Part shown: in pieces, positions 1 through 7,476 of the stretch
Numbering within the stretch: the first letter of the stretch is position 1
Layout: every line of letters starts with the position of its first letter
Assembly (NCBI RefSeq): GCF_018263855.1
Contig: NZ_CP073318.1
Span: forward strand, 8,308,001 to 8,372,000
Source of the DNA: Kutzneria sp. CA-103260
GTDB lineage: Bacteria > Actinomycetota > Actinomycetes > Mycobacteriales > Pseudonocardiaceae
Reading direction: 5' to 3'
DNA length: 64,000 bases
Position numbers and translations under genes: made by a program
Notes under the pieces: model-generated
The model's input: the letters and a program-made list of their open reading frames with translations, nothing else
Database searches by the model: none
What the model was told of the DNA's origin: nothing

Positions 1-406
1 GCAGGGCGGCCGTGATCGCGGCCCGCTGCTGCTCGGTGAGCCGCTCCAATCGGTTGTGCAGCTCGTGCAGCCGATCGGAGCGGACCCCGGCCATGATCCG
101 CTCCCCCTCGGCGGTGGCCCGCACCAGCGAGGCCCGGCCGTCCTGCGGGTCGGCCTCCCGCAGCACGAAGCCGGACTCGACCAGGGCGGCGATGATCCGG
201 GACAGCGTGGGCGGGGCCACCCCTTCGCGAGCGGCCAGGTCGCCCAGCCGCATCGGGCCCTGGTAGGTCAGCGTGGCCAGGGCCGAGATCGAGCCCTGGC
301 CGAGGCCGGGGGAACCGCTGCGGCGCAGGATCCGGGACAGCCTCCCGACCGCCAGGTACAGCCGCGTGGTCTCGTCGACCGTGGCCGTCGTCGTCGACAT
401 CGCCAC
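1..406 (-). CDS. MarR-family transcriptional regulator (3' end beyond window)
   Basis: The minus strand encodes at least 135 codons beginning MSTTTATVDETTRLYLAVGR, running off the left edge. The pattern is MarR: a helix, a winged HTH around residues 35-85 (LGDLAAREGVAPPTLSRIIA) and a wing carrying DPQDGRASLVRATAEG, the conserved MarR wing. The GTG at 406 is preferred because GAGGAG lies 8 nt upstream; the ATG at 400 is in frame but less well spaced. The gene has its own upstream gap after thiG, so it is probably a separate unit. MarR proteins are usually small-ligand or oxidant-responsive repressors; the target here is unknown. The C-terminal dimerisation helices are outside the window. Confidence 0.85.
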   Translation of the reverse strand, partial: MAMSTTTATVDETTRLYLAVGRLSRILRRSGSPGLGQGSISALATLTYQGPMRLGDLAAREGVAPPTLSRIIAALVESGFVLREADPQDGRASLVRATAEGERIMAGVRSDRLHELHNRLERLTEQQRAAITAAL

Positions 407-424
407 GACACTCACTCCTCAGGT

Positions 425-435
425 AGGTGGCACCT
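425..435. promoter_or_regulatory. Short palindrome, possible MarR auto-operator
   Basis: AGGTGGCACCT is a perfect palindrome around one central base, 18 bp before the GTG start of the MarR gene, in the only intergenic gap upstream of it. Position and symmetry fit an autoregulatory operator, but it is short and the assignment is inference. Confidence 0.3.
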
Positions 436-450
436 GCCGTTCATGATGAC

Positions 451-1206
451 TCAGCGCGGCGGGCTGGACGCCTGGGCCCAGAAGCGTTGCGGAATTCTGC
501 CGGCAAGTAGGGCCGAACGGCCGGCATCCACCGCCGCCCGCATCGCCGCCGCCATCCGCTCCGGGTCCTGGGCCCGGGTGACCGCGGTGGCCAGCAGCAC
601 CGCCGAGCAGCCCAGCTCCATGGCCAGCGCGGCGTCCGAGGCGGTGCCGATGCCGGCGTCCAGGATCACCGGCACCGAGGCCCGGGACACGATCAGCTCG
701 ATGTTGTGCGGGTTGCGGATGCCCAGCCCGGTGCCGATGGGCGAGCCCAGCGGCATCACGGCGGCGCAGCCGGCCTCCTCCAGCCGCAGCGCCAGCACCG
801 GGTCGTCGTTGGTGTAGGGCAGCACCACGAAGCCGTCGTCGACCAGCTGCTGGGCGGCGTCGAGCAGTTCGACGGCGTCGGGCAGCAAGGTCCGGTCGTC
901 GGCGACGACCTCCAGCTTCACCCAGTTGGTCTCCAGGGCCTCGCGGGCCATTCGGGCGGTGAGCACCGCCTCGGCCGCGGTCCGGCAGCCGGCGGTGTTC
1001 GGCAACGGCTCGATTCCCAGGCGGCGCAACAGGTCCAGCACGCCGGTGCCGCCGGCGGCGTCCATCCGGCGCAGCGCCACCGTGGTCAGCTCAGTGCCGG
1101 CGGCCAGCAGCGCCCGCTCCAGCACGGCCAGATTGGCCGCGCCGCCGGTGCCCATGATCAGCCGCGAGCCGAACTCGCGGTCGGCGATGACAAACGGGTC
1201 GTCCAC
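451..1206 (-). CDS. thiG: Thiazole synthase ThiG
   Basis: A 251-residue protein of normal ThiG length. ThiG is a TIM barrel that builds the thiazole phosphate of thiamine from deoxyxylulose 5-phosphate, dehydroglycine and sulfur delivered by ThiS thiocarboxylate. Visible signatures are GSRLIMGTGG at the N terminus, NWVKLEVVADD around residues 93-103 with the Schiff-base lysine, and the phosphate-binding stretches PLGSPIGTGLG and VILDAGIGTASDAA. The GTG start at 1206 lies 1 nt after the thiS stop, so it is the last gene of thiO-thiS-thiG and should share the TPP riboswitch upstream of thiO. The family assignment is secure. Confidence 0.96.
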   Translation of the reverse strand: MDDPFVIADREFGSRLIMGTGGAANLAVLERALLAAGTELTTVALRRMDAAGGTGVLDLLRRLGIEPLPNTAGCRTAAEAVLTARMAREALETNWVKLEVVADDRTLLPDAVELLDAAQQLVDDGFVVLPYTNDDPVLALRLEEAGCAAVMPLGSPIGTGLGIRNPHNIELIVSRASVPVILDAGIGTASDAALAMELGCSAVLLATAVTRAQDPERMAAAMRAAVDAGRSALLAGRIPQRFWAQASSPPR

Positions 1207-1207
1207 G

Positions 1208-1408
1208 TCAGCCTCCCTGCACGGCGGTGAGCACTTCGACGCGGCCGCCGGGCGGCAGCGGTGTGTCCGGCCAGCCGGCCCGTGGCACGACCTCGCCGTC
1301 CAGCGCCACCGCGATGCCCCGGGGCGGGGCGTCGATGGCGGCCAGCGCGTCGGCGACGGTCGCCCCGTCGGCCAGCTCGCGCTCGGTTCCGTTGACCACG
1401 ACCAGCAT
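1208..1408 (-). CDS. thiS: Sulfur carrier protein ThiS
   Basis: A 66-residue ubiquitin-fold sulfur carrier. It opens MLVVVNGTERELADGATVAD and ends in Gly-Gly (VQGG), the tail that is adenylated and converted to a thiocarboxylate before sulfur transfer to ThiG. Length and the terminal GG are diagnostic. The ATG abuts the thiO stop with no gap, and thiG follows after 1 nt, so the three are translationally coupled. No thiF-like activating enzyme is in the window; it must be encoded elsewhere. Confidence 0.95.
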   Translation of the reverse strand: MLVVVNGTERELADGATVADALAAIDAPPRGIAVALDGEVVPRAGWPDTPLPPGGRVEVLTAVQGG

Positions 1409-2512
1409 TCAGGTTCCCCCGTTCGTCACGGCGAGCAGTCGGCCTGGGTCGGCGGCGCGCGCCGGCTCCGGGGGTTCGCGTCCGGCGAGCAGGTCGACCA
1501 CCGCCTCGGCGGTGATCGGGGCGAGCAGGATGCCGTTGCGGTGGTGGCCGGTGGCGGCCAGCAGGCCCGGCTCCAGCCAGCCCAGCAGGGGCAGGTTGTC
1601 GGGGCTGCCCGGACGCAGGCCGGCGGCGCATTCCACCACCGCGAACTCGCCGATGCCCGGCAGCACCCGCTCGGCGTCGCGCAGCAGGTCCCGGACGCCG
1701 CCGACCGTCACCTCGGTGTCGAAGCCGGCTTCGTACTGGGTGGCGCCGAGCACCAGGCCGCGGCCGTCCCTCGGCACGAGGTAGACCTGCCTGCCCTCGA
1801 CCAGGGCCCGCACGGTCCGGGTCGGCGGATCGAGCGCGCCATCACGGGCCTTGAGCCGCAGCACCTCGCCCTTGACCGGCCGGACGACCTTCGCCAACCC
1901 CTCGTACAGGCCGCCGCTCCACGCCCCGGCGGCCAGCACCACCGTGTCGCAGTGCACGGTGGAACCGTTGGCCAGCAGCACTTCCCCGGCGCTGACGCTC
2001 TTCGCGGCGACGGCGATCGGCTGCACGCCGACGTCCACCGCCGCCTTGCGCAGCGAGGCCAGCAGCACTCTGTTGTCCACGGCCAGATCCCCGGGCACCA
2101 GCAGTCCACTTCGGACGGATGTGCCCAGCGACGGCTCCAGCTGGCGGGTCTGGCGCGCGGTGACCCGTTCCACCGCACGGCCGAGCCGGGCCAGGTAGTC
2201 GGCCACGCCGTCGAGTTCCTCGCGGTCGGCCGCGTCCACCGCGACCACCAGGGTTCCCTCGGCACGCAGGCCGCCACGTTTGTCCAGCCGGGCGGCGAAT
2301 TCCGGCCAGCGGTCCAGCGACGCGCTGCCCAGCGCCAGCACGTGCTCCTCGCCCGGCCACGCCTCGGTGACCGGCGCGAGCATGCCGCCCGCCACCCAGG
2401 ACGCGCCGGACCCCGGCGCGGCGTCGATCAGCTGCACTTCATGGTGATCCTCGGCGGCCGCCCACGCGACCGACAGACCGACGACCCCACCACCGACAAC
2501 GGCGATCTTCAA
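1409..2512 (-). CDS. thiO: Glycine oxidase ThiO
   Basis: A 367-residue FAD amine oxidase of the DAO family. ThiO oxidises glycine to iminoglycine (dehydroglycine) for the ThiG reaction. The N terminus carries the Rossmann motif VVGGGVVGLSVAWAAA followed by an acidic residue at the end of beta-2. The C terminus has the DAO-type stretch GLRPGSPDNLPLLGW and ATGHHRNGILLAPITA. The start is TTG at 2512: ATG and GTG codons just upstream are out of frame, and AGGGAG in the 3' arm of the TPP riboswitch lies about 10 nt upstream as ribosome binding site. It is the first gene of thiO-thiS-thiG. Confidence 0.93.
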   Translation of the reverse strand: MKIAVVGGGVVGLSVAWAAAEDHHEVQLIDAAPGSGASWVAGGMLAPVTEAWPGEEHVLALGSASLDRWPEFAARLDKRGGLRAEGTLVVAVDAADREELDGVADYLARLGRAVERVTARQTRQLEPSLGTSVRSGLLVPGDLAVDNRVLLASLRKAAVDVGVQPIAVAAKSVSAGEVLLANGSTVHCDTVVLAAGAWSGGLYEGLAKVVRPVKGEVLRLKARDGALDPPTRTVRALVEGRQVYLVPRDGRGLVLGATQYEAGFDTEVTVGGVRDLLRDAERVLPGIGEFAVVECAAGLRPGSPDNLPLLGWLEPGLLAATGHHRNGILLAPITAEAVVDLLAGREPPEPARAADPGRLLAVTNGGT

Positions 2513-2519
2513 GACACAT

Positions 2520-2608
2520 CACGCTCCCTGCGCCGGCATGACCCGGATCAGGTTCGACGGTCAGAGCTGGCAAGCTCCCTCTCAGCCCGGTTCCTCCAGG
2601 CTCCCGTG
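2520..2608 (-). promoter_or_regulatory. TPP (THI element) riboswitch upstream of thiOSG
   Basis: Read on the minus strand, this carries the conserved THI-box cores: CACGGGAGCC opening P1/P2, ACCGGGCTGAGAGGG, then GAACCTGATCCGGGTCATG and CCGGCGCAGGGAGCGTG. The outer CACG/CGTG ends pair as P1. Cores and order match the TPP riboswitch consensus. AGGGAG in the 3' arm is also the only good Shine-Dalgarno for the thiO TTG start at 2512, so TPP binding would most simply block translation initiation by sequestering it; no separate terminator hairpin is evident. Confidence 0.93.
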
Positions 2609-2622
2609 CGGACCACTGGGAT

Positions 2623-2631
2623 CTACCGTAG
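2623..2631. promoter_or_regulatory. Overlapping divergent -10 elements of thiE and thiOSG
   Basis: CTACCGTAG gives TACCGT on the plus strand, 7-8 nt before the thiE GTG, and TACGGT on the minus strand, about 15 nt before the TPP riboswitch. Both are acceptable actinomycete -10 hexamers. Their near coincidence implies that transcription of thiE and thiOSG compete for the same DNA and that thiE mRNA may be leaderless. Inferred from sequence only. Confidence 0.45.
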
Positions 2632-2636
2632 CACCC

Positions 2637-3278
2637 GTGCCAGGACTGGATGGAGAACAGATCAGGAAGCGGCTCGCGGACGCACGGCTGTACCTGTGCA
2701 CCGACGCCCGCACCGCCACCGGGGACCTCGCGTCCTTCGCCGACGCCGCGCTCGCCGGCGGCGTGGACGTCATTCAACTGCGGGACAAGGGCATGGAGGC
2801 CAAGCCCGAACTCGCCGCGCTGGAGATCCTCGCCGAGGCCTGCGCCCGCCACGGCGCGCTGCTGGCCGTGAACGACCGGGCCGACGTCGCCGTCGCCGCC
2901 GGGGCCGACGTGCTGCACCTCGGGCAGGACGACCTGCCGGTGCCGCTGGCCCGCCGCGTCGCCGGCGACGACATCGCCATCGGCCGGTCCACCCACGACT
3001 TCGCGCAGGCCGACGCCGCGGCCGTGGAGCCGGGCGTGGACTACTTCTGCACCGGCCCCTGCTGGCCCACCCCGACCAAGCCCGGCCGGCCGGCGCCCGG
3101 ACTGGATCTGGTGCGCCATGTGACGTCGAAGCGGCCCTGGTTCGCCATCGGCGGCATCGACCTGGGCCGGCTGGACGAGGTGCTGGCGGCCGGGGCCCGG
3201 CGGATCGTGGTGGTCCGGGCCATCACCGACGCCGAGGACCCCCGCGCCGCCGCCCAGGAGCTGAAGTCCCGCCTCTGA
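2637..3278 (+). CDS. thiE: Thiamine-phosphate synthase ThiE
   Basis: A 213-residue TIM-barrel enzyme joining HMP-PP and thiazole phosphate to give thiamine phosphate. Family signatures occur in order: GGVDVIQLRDK, VNDRADVAVAAGADVLHLGQ, the STHD loop, CTGPCWPTPTKPGR (pyrophosphate and thiazole-phosphate binding) and FAIGGI. The open frame extends upstream through the riboswitch DNA, but the GTG at 2637 gives the usual ThiE length and starts just after a -10 hexamer, so it is taken as the start, probably leaderless. It is divergent from thiOSG and is not downstream of the riboswitch. Confidence 0.95.
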   Translation: MPGLDGEQIRKRLADARLYLCTDARTATGDLASFADAALAGGVDVIQLRDKGMEAKPELAALEILAEACARHGALLAVNDRADVAVAAGADVLHLGQDDLPVPLARRVAGDDIAIGRSTHDFAQADAAAVEPGVDYFCTGPCWPTPTKPGRPAPGLDLVRHVTSKRPWFAIGGIDLGRLDEVLAAGARRIVVVRAITDAEDPRAAAQELKSRL

Positions 3279-3291
3279 CTCGGAAACCCAT

Positions 3292-3333
3292 CTGAGTGGC
3301 TCACTTGGTCGCAAGGCCAAGTGAGCCACTCAG
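3292..3333. terminator. Long perfect hairpin after thiE (convergent with protease gene)
   Basis: CTGAGTGGCTCACTTGG and its exact reverse complement CCAAGTGAGCCACTCAG form a 17-bp stem with an 8-nt loop, 13 nt after the thiE stop and between convergent genes. There is no U-tract, as is common for actinomycete hairpin terminators. A degraded third copy of the arm (ACATGAGCTACTCACGTGG) follows at about 3350-3370. It could serve both strands. Confidence 0.75.
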
Positions 3334-3448
3334 GTGCGGCACAAACGTCACATGAGCTACTCACGTGGGAAGAAAGAACCCCGGCGGCCGGGCGCAGGGA
3401 GGCCGGCCGCCGGGGCAGGTGGGCTTGCAGGGGGTGCCCACCCGGGAA

Positions 3449-4606
3449 TCAGCTCGTCACGAGCCGAAGTCCGTAGGCGTTCAGCGCCGGGTTGACCGGG
3501 CTGAAGTAGGTGGTGCCGCCGCGGGTGCAGTCGCCGGAGCCGCCGGAGGTGACGCCCTGGGCCTGGTTGCCGCTGATCCACGCGCCGCCCGAGTCGCCAG
3601 CCTCGGCGCAGACGTTTGTCCTGGTCAGACCGGTGACGGTGCCCTCGGAGTAGACCACGGTCTGGTTCTTGGCCTGGATGGTGCCGCAGTGCCAGCCGGT
3701 GGTGGAGCCGGACCGGCAGACCGCGGCGCCGACGGCGGCCTCGGCGGAGCCCTTGACCGCCACGGTGCCGCCGCCGTTGGCCACGACCCCGGACAGCGTC
3801 CACTGGCCGCTGCTCACGTCGACCCGGCCGTAGTCCCCGCCGGTGCCGAAGTGGCTGCCGTTGAGCCGACCGAGTGAAACTTGGTTGTACCCGAATGCCG
3901 CACCGCCGCCGGCGGTGCAGTGCCCGGCGGTCACGAAGTGTTTGCCGCCGGCGGCGTCGGTCGCGCTGAATCCGACCGAGCACCGGAAGTTCGAGCCGTA
4001 CCAGGCGTCACCGCCGCGGACGGCATAGAGCGGTCGCGGTCGCTCGCTGACGGTCTCCGCGCGGGCGGCCGGGCCGGCGGTGGCGACGAAGGCGTCGGTG
4101 GCCGGCGAACGGTCCAGAACCTGAACCACAACCTGGTCGGTCGGCAGGTCGACGTACCAGCCGACAACCCCGGCCGGGACCGCTCGGGTCCGCAGCCCGT
4201 CGGCTGCCGCGGCCAGTTGTGCGTCCGATCGGGTGACGACCCTCGCCTCGACACCCGCCGCGGCCAGCCTCGGCACGGATGTGATGTCGGTCACCGCCAC
4301 GACGGCCTTGCCGGCGGCGGAATCGAACCAAGATCCGGCGAAGATCGACCCGAGGACTGTGCGCAGGGTTGCGACCTGCGCTTCGGCACGATCCTGCTGG
4401 GCGAACAACTCCCTCGCCCGACCGGGTGACAGACCCAGATCCCGTTGCAGCGCGCTCGCTACATCGGGTGATATGACCACACCATTCGTGGACGTATCGA
4501 CAGAGACGGGCGCAGAAGTCGCGGCTGCCGGTACGCTGACAGTAGCGGCGAGGCCGATGGACAACAGGGCAGCGCCGGTGATCCGAGCCGCATGAGTGCG
4601 GTTCAT
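3449..4606 (-). CDS. Secreted streptogrisin/alpha-lytic-type serine protease (S1 family) with pro-domain
   Basis: A 385-residue extracellular protease. Residues 1-30 form a signal peptide (MNRTHAARITGAALLSIGLA, AAAT end). Residues about 42-180 resemble the alpha-lytic protease pro-region that folds the enzyme and is cleaved off. The mature chymotrypsin-fold domain starts near residue 190. The catalytic triad is visible: His229 in VTAGHC, Asp258 in GGDYGRVDV, Ser339 in AGDSGG. Cys209/230, Cys297/307 and Cys333 with a C-terminal Cys fit streptogrisin disulfides. The ATG at 4606 has GGGAG 7 nt upstream. It is a single gene. The likely role is degradation of external protein; S1 specificity is not assigned. 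Confidence 0.93.
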   Translation of the reverse strand: MNRTHAARITGAALLSIGLAATVSVPAAATSAPVSVDTSTNGVVISPDVASALQRDLGLSPGRARELFAQQDRAEAQVATLRTVLGSIFAGSWFDSAAGKAVVAVTDITSVPRLAAAGVEARVVTRSDAQLAAAADGLRTRAVPAGVVGWYVDLPTDQVVVQVLDRSPATDAFVATAGPAARAETVSERPRPLYAVRGGDAWYGSNFRCSVGFSATDAAGGKHFVTAGHCTAGGGAAFGYNQVSLGRLNGSHFGTGGDYGRVDVSSGQWTLSGVVANGGGTVAVKGSAEAAVGAAVCRSGSTTGWHCGTIQAKNQTVVYSEGTVTGLTRTNVCAEAGDSGGAWISGNQAQGVTSGGSGDCTRGGTTYFSPVNPALNAYGLRLVTS

Positions 4607-4792
4607 CAGACGTCTCCCTCATCTTCGGATGCGGGGACTCGGGAGTGGCGGTTGCAGGGACCCCTTCCCGAGCCTTTCAGGGGGACGGGCGGTGGGGCGG
4701 CGGCAGGGGTCGCCCCACCTTCCCCCCACTTCTGACTCTCCGGGGTTCAGCCGTCACCGCTGCCACAAATCCCTCCCCCACGCGACGCCTCG

Positions 4793-4807
4793 CCGAACGT
4801 TGTTCGG
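4793..4807. promoter_or_regulatory. Inverted repeat in the protease upstream region
   Basis: CCGAAC-GTT-GTTCGG is a perfect 6-bp inverted repeat about 190 bp upstream of the protease start. The 435-bp gap 4607-5041 has no convincing gene: the open frame on the plus strand at 4596-4883 has no ribosome binding site and no recognisable product. The gap holds C-rich DNA, this repeat, and an AT-richer patch near 4870-4900 that could carry the protease promoter. Operator function is inference. Confidence 0.3.
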
Positions 4808-4972
4808 TGAACAGTCCGATCGGGCGCAAAGCGTGTCACACCCGCCGCCCGCCTGGGTACGACGAGTAGCGGTTAACAGTTGACGTTTAAGTAACGCCAC
4901 GCGGATTTGCTGTTCCATACCGCCGGCCGCGACCGGTTGCCCGTCCGGACACCGCCGTGACCGCTCAGCCAT

Positions 4973-5010
4973 CCGGCCGCAGCCGAGTTGATCTTTTCGG
5001 CGGCGGCCGG
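4973..5010 (-). terminator. Imperfect hairpin downstream of the Thr-rich membrane protein gene
   Basis: CCGGCCGC and GCGGCCGG form the outer stem, with CCGA/TCGG continuing it after a 2-nt bulge around a loop containing GATCTTT. It lies about 30 nt past the stop of the gene at 5042-5722 on the minus strand, where a terminator is expected. Confidence 0.5.
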
Positions 5011-5041
5011 CCTGGCCCCTGGCGCGCCGCGCCGACAGCGG

Positions 5042-5722
5042 CTAGCTCGCCCCGGGCGGCGGGCCGCCGCTGGTGCTGGTCGACTGCTGCTGGGTCGTCG
5101 TCGTGACGGTTGTCGCCGACGACGGTGTGGTCGTCGGCTCGGACGACGTGCTCGACGACGGTGGCGGCGTGCTCGATGTCGTGGTCGGCGCGGTGCTCGA
5201 CGTGGTCGTGGTGGAGGTGCTGGTCGGCGCGGTGCTCGTCGGGTGCGGCGCGCTGGTCTGCCCCGGCTGCCCGAACAACGCGCCCACGGTGGTGCGCTGG
5301 CCGTTGCCGGAGCTGGCTTGGCCGCCGACCAGCTCGACCACCGTCAGCACACCCATGCCCAGCACGAAGGCGACCACCGTGGCGGCGACCATCTTCGGCC
5401 ACCGGCGCTTGCCGGTCTCCTGCTTGGGCGGCTCGACCATCAGCCGGACGGTCTCGGCGTCATGGGACGCGCCGGCTGGCGGCTCCTCCTGCTTGATCCG
5501 GGACGTGACCCGGTCCTTGGCGGCATGAATCGAACGCTCGTACATGGCCGTGCCCACGGTGCCGACCACACTGGCCAGCCCGGCGCCGGCGACGGTGCCC
5601 GCGACCCCTAGTTTCGACCCCAGTACGGCCGCGGTGACAGCCGCCAGGGCGCCCGCCGTGACCTGCGTCGGCTTGATGTCCAGCCGATTCGTGCCGTTCT
5701 CCTTGTCCTTGTGCTCGCTCAT
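5042..5722 (-). CDS. Putative membrane protein with Thr/Ser/Pro-rich C-terminal tail
   Basis: A 226-residue protein of unknown function. The cytoplasmic-looking N terminus (MSEHKDKENGTNRLDIKPTQ) is followed by a Gly/Ala-rich hydrophobic stretch at about 22-60 (GALAAVTAAVLG, GVAGTVAGAGLASVVGTVG). A charged linker precedes a clear transmembrane helix near 110-135 (VAATVVAFVLGMGVLTVVEL). The last 75 residues are almost only T, S, P with repeated STSTTTTSS-like words, typical of exported low-complexity stalks. The ATG at 5722 has AGGGGA 9 nt upstream; an in-frame TTG at 5731 is less likely. Single gene; no homologous function recognised. Confidence 0.75.
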   Translation of the reverse strand: MSEHKDKENGTNRLDIKPTQVTAGALAAVTAAVLGSKLGVAGTVAGAGLASVVGTVGTAMYERSIHAAKDRVTSRIKQEEPPAGASHDAETVRLMVEPPKQETGKRRWPKMVAATVVAFVLGMGVLTVVELVGGQASSGNGQRTTVGALFGQPGQTSAPHPTSTAPTSTSTTTTSSTAPTTTSSTPPPSSSTSSEPTTTPSSATTVTTTTQQQSTSTSGGPPPGAS

Positions 5723-5808
5723 CGCTCCCAATCCCCTACCGCACTACCAACGCACCAGACGTGGCGGACACTCCCCGGGTTGGGCGATCGTGAGCACGAA
5801 CACCCCGC

Positions 5809-7335
5809 TCAGTCCACTGTGGACGATCGTTGCGGCACCACGTGGGTCGGCGGCCCTTCCACACCGCAGTGCAGGCAATCGCCCGGATGCGGGGAATCCT
5901 CGACAACCGCCGGCGGCGACGGCTGGCCGAGCACCTTGTTGTCGATGAAAAAGGCGATCAGGCCGCCGGCCACCGCGGCGATCGCGCAAATCAGCAGGGC
6001 CATCTGCCAGCCGGCGGTCAGCGCGGTCGGATCGGCGTACTTCTCGCCGGTGATGCCGGCCGCCGCCGGCAGCACGGCCACCGCGAGCAGCGAACCGGTC
6101 CGGGCCACCGCGTTGTTCACGCCGGAGGCGACGCCGGCGTGCCGGTCGGGCGCGGCGGCCAGCACGGTCGCCGTCACCGGGGCGACCGCGCACAGCAGGC
6201 CGAAGCCGAACACCACGACCCCGGGCAGCACGCCCGTGAGGTAGGAGGCGCCCGGCACGGCCCAGCGCAGCATCAGCATGCCCACGCCGACCAGGATCGG
6301 GCCGACGATCAGCTGCAGCCGCGGGCCGATGCGCTGGGCCAGCTTCCCGGACTGGGCCGACAGCAACAGCATGATCACCGTGATCGGCAGCCCGGCCAGG
6401 CCGGCCAGCACCGGCGGGTAGTGCAGGGACACCTGCAGCTGCATCACCATCAGCATCATCACGCCGCCCAGGGCGGCGTAGAGCAGGAACGTCAGCAGGT
6501 TGGCCACGGTGAACGTGCGGTTGGCGAACAGGTCCGGCGGCACCAGCGGGTCGCGCTCACGCACCTGGAGCACGCAGAACGCGGCCAGCCCCAGCACGCC
6601 GACGACCAGCGCGACCAGCACCACCGGATCGCCCATGCCGCGGGACGGCCCCTCGACCAGCGCCCCGGTGATGCCGGCCAGCCCCAGCGCGCACAGCACT
6701 GTGCCGCTCACCTCGGGGCGGCCGGTCATGGTCGTGTCGCGGGACTCGGGCACGTAGCGCCGGCACAGGTAGACGCACAGGAACGCGACCGGCACGTTGA
6801 TCAGGAAGGCCAGCCGCCACGACCAGGCCTGGATGAGCAGGCCGCCGACCAGCGGCCCGACCGCCGTGGCCACGCCGCCCAGCCCGGACCACGCGCCGAT
6901 GGCCCGGGCCCGGTCGTCGTGGGCGAAGGCCGACTGCAGGATGGCCAGCGATCCCGGGGTCAGGAGCGCCCCGCCAACGCCCTGCAGCACCCGGGCGGCC
7001 ACCAGGACCCCGGTGGTGGGCGCCGCGCCGCACAGGACCGAAGCCAGGCCGAACCAGATCACTCCCACCTCGAACATGCGGCGCCGGCCGTAGCGGTCGC
7101 CCAGCGAGCCGGCCACCAGGATCAGCGACGCCAACGCGAGCAGGTAGCCGTCGAGCACCCACTGCAGCCCGGTGACCGAGGCGCCGAACTCGGCGCCGAT
7201 CTTGGGCAGGGCGACGTTCACGACAGTCCCGTCCAGCATCGCCATGCCCGAGCCGCAGACGGTGGCGGCGAGCACGCCCCGGGCCTGCGCGCTGCCCCAG
7301 CGCACACCCGTCGACGGATAGCCCATGGTGGTCAT
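5809..7335 (-). CDS. MFS drug exporter, DHA2 (EmrB/QacA) family
   Basis: A 508-residue integral membrane protein with about 14 hydrophobic segments, the DHA2 number. MFS motif A is GSLGDRYGRRRM after TM2, motif B is in AARVLQGVGGALL, and motif C is in TAVGPLVGGLL, marking an H+-coupled antiporter. The TM1 motif LDGTVVNVALP with its acidic residue is typical of EmrB/QacA. The hydrophilic C terminus contains HPGDCLHCG, an unusual CxxC. The longer open frame upstream is shadow of the divergent dehydratase gene; the ATG at 7335, with GGGAG 12 nt upstream, is chosen. Substrate unknown. Confidence 0.9.
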   Translation of the reverse strand: MTTMGYPSTGVRWGSAQARGVLAATVCGSGMAMLDGTVVNVALPKIGAEFGASVTGLQWVLDGYLLALASLILVAGSLGDRYGRRRMFEVGVIWFGLASVLCGAAPTTGVLVAARVLQGVGGALLTPGSLAILQSAFAHDDRARAIGAWSGLGGVATAVGPLVGGLLIQAWSWRLAFLINVPVAFLCVYLCRRYVPESRDTTMTGRPEVSGTVLCALGLAGITGALVEGPSRGMGDPVVLVALVVGVLGLAAFCVLQVRERDPLVPPDLFANRTFTVANLLTFLLYAALGGVMMLMVMQLQVSLHYPPVLAGLAGLPITVIMLLLSAQSGKLAQRIGPRLQLIVGPILVGVGMLMLRWAVPGASYLTGVLPGVVVFGFGLLCAVAPVTATVLAAAPDRHAGVASGVNNAVARTGSLLAVAVLPAAAGITGEKYADPTALTAGWQMALLICAIAAVAGGLIAFFIDNKVLGQPSPPAVVEDSPHPGDCLHCGVEGPPTHVVPQRSSTVD

Positions 7336-7476
7336 GGCAGCACCGTGCTCCCGCCACCCGGCCCGACGCAAGTCGGATGCAACCAAGTCCGCCTTCGCTG
7401 CACATACAGGGAATTTCCCCGCCCTCACCGGATTCGTCCTTCCCAGCGCCGCGCGGGTGTGACTAGCGTCCGCCAC

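Noticed and set aside
926..2636. Long plus-strand open frame over thiG/thiS/thiO
   Set aside because: Shadow of the thiamine genes produced by high GC. It crosses three genes and the riboswitch and shows no recognisable protein.
4596..4883. 95-codon plus-strand open frame upstream of the protease gene
   Set aside because: Overlaps the protease start in antisense, has no ribosome site and no recognisable feature.
5830..7476. Very long plus-strand open frame upstream of the IlvD-type dehydratase
   Set aside because: It is the antisense of the MFS exporter gene, with Arg/Gln/His-rich low-complexity translation and no family signal. Only the part from 7477 is coding.
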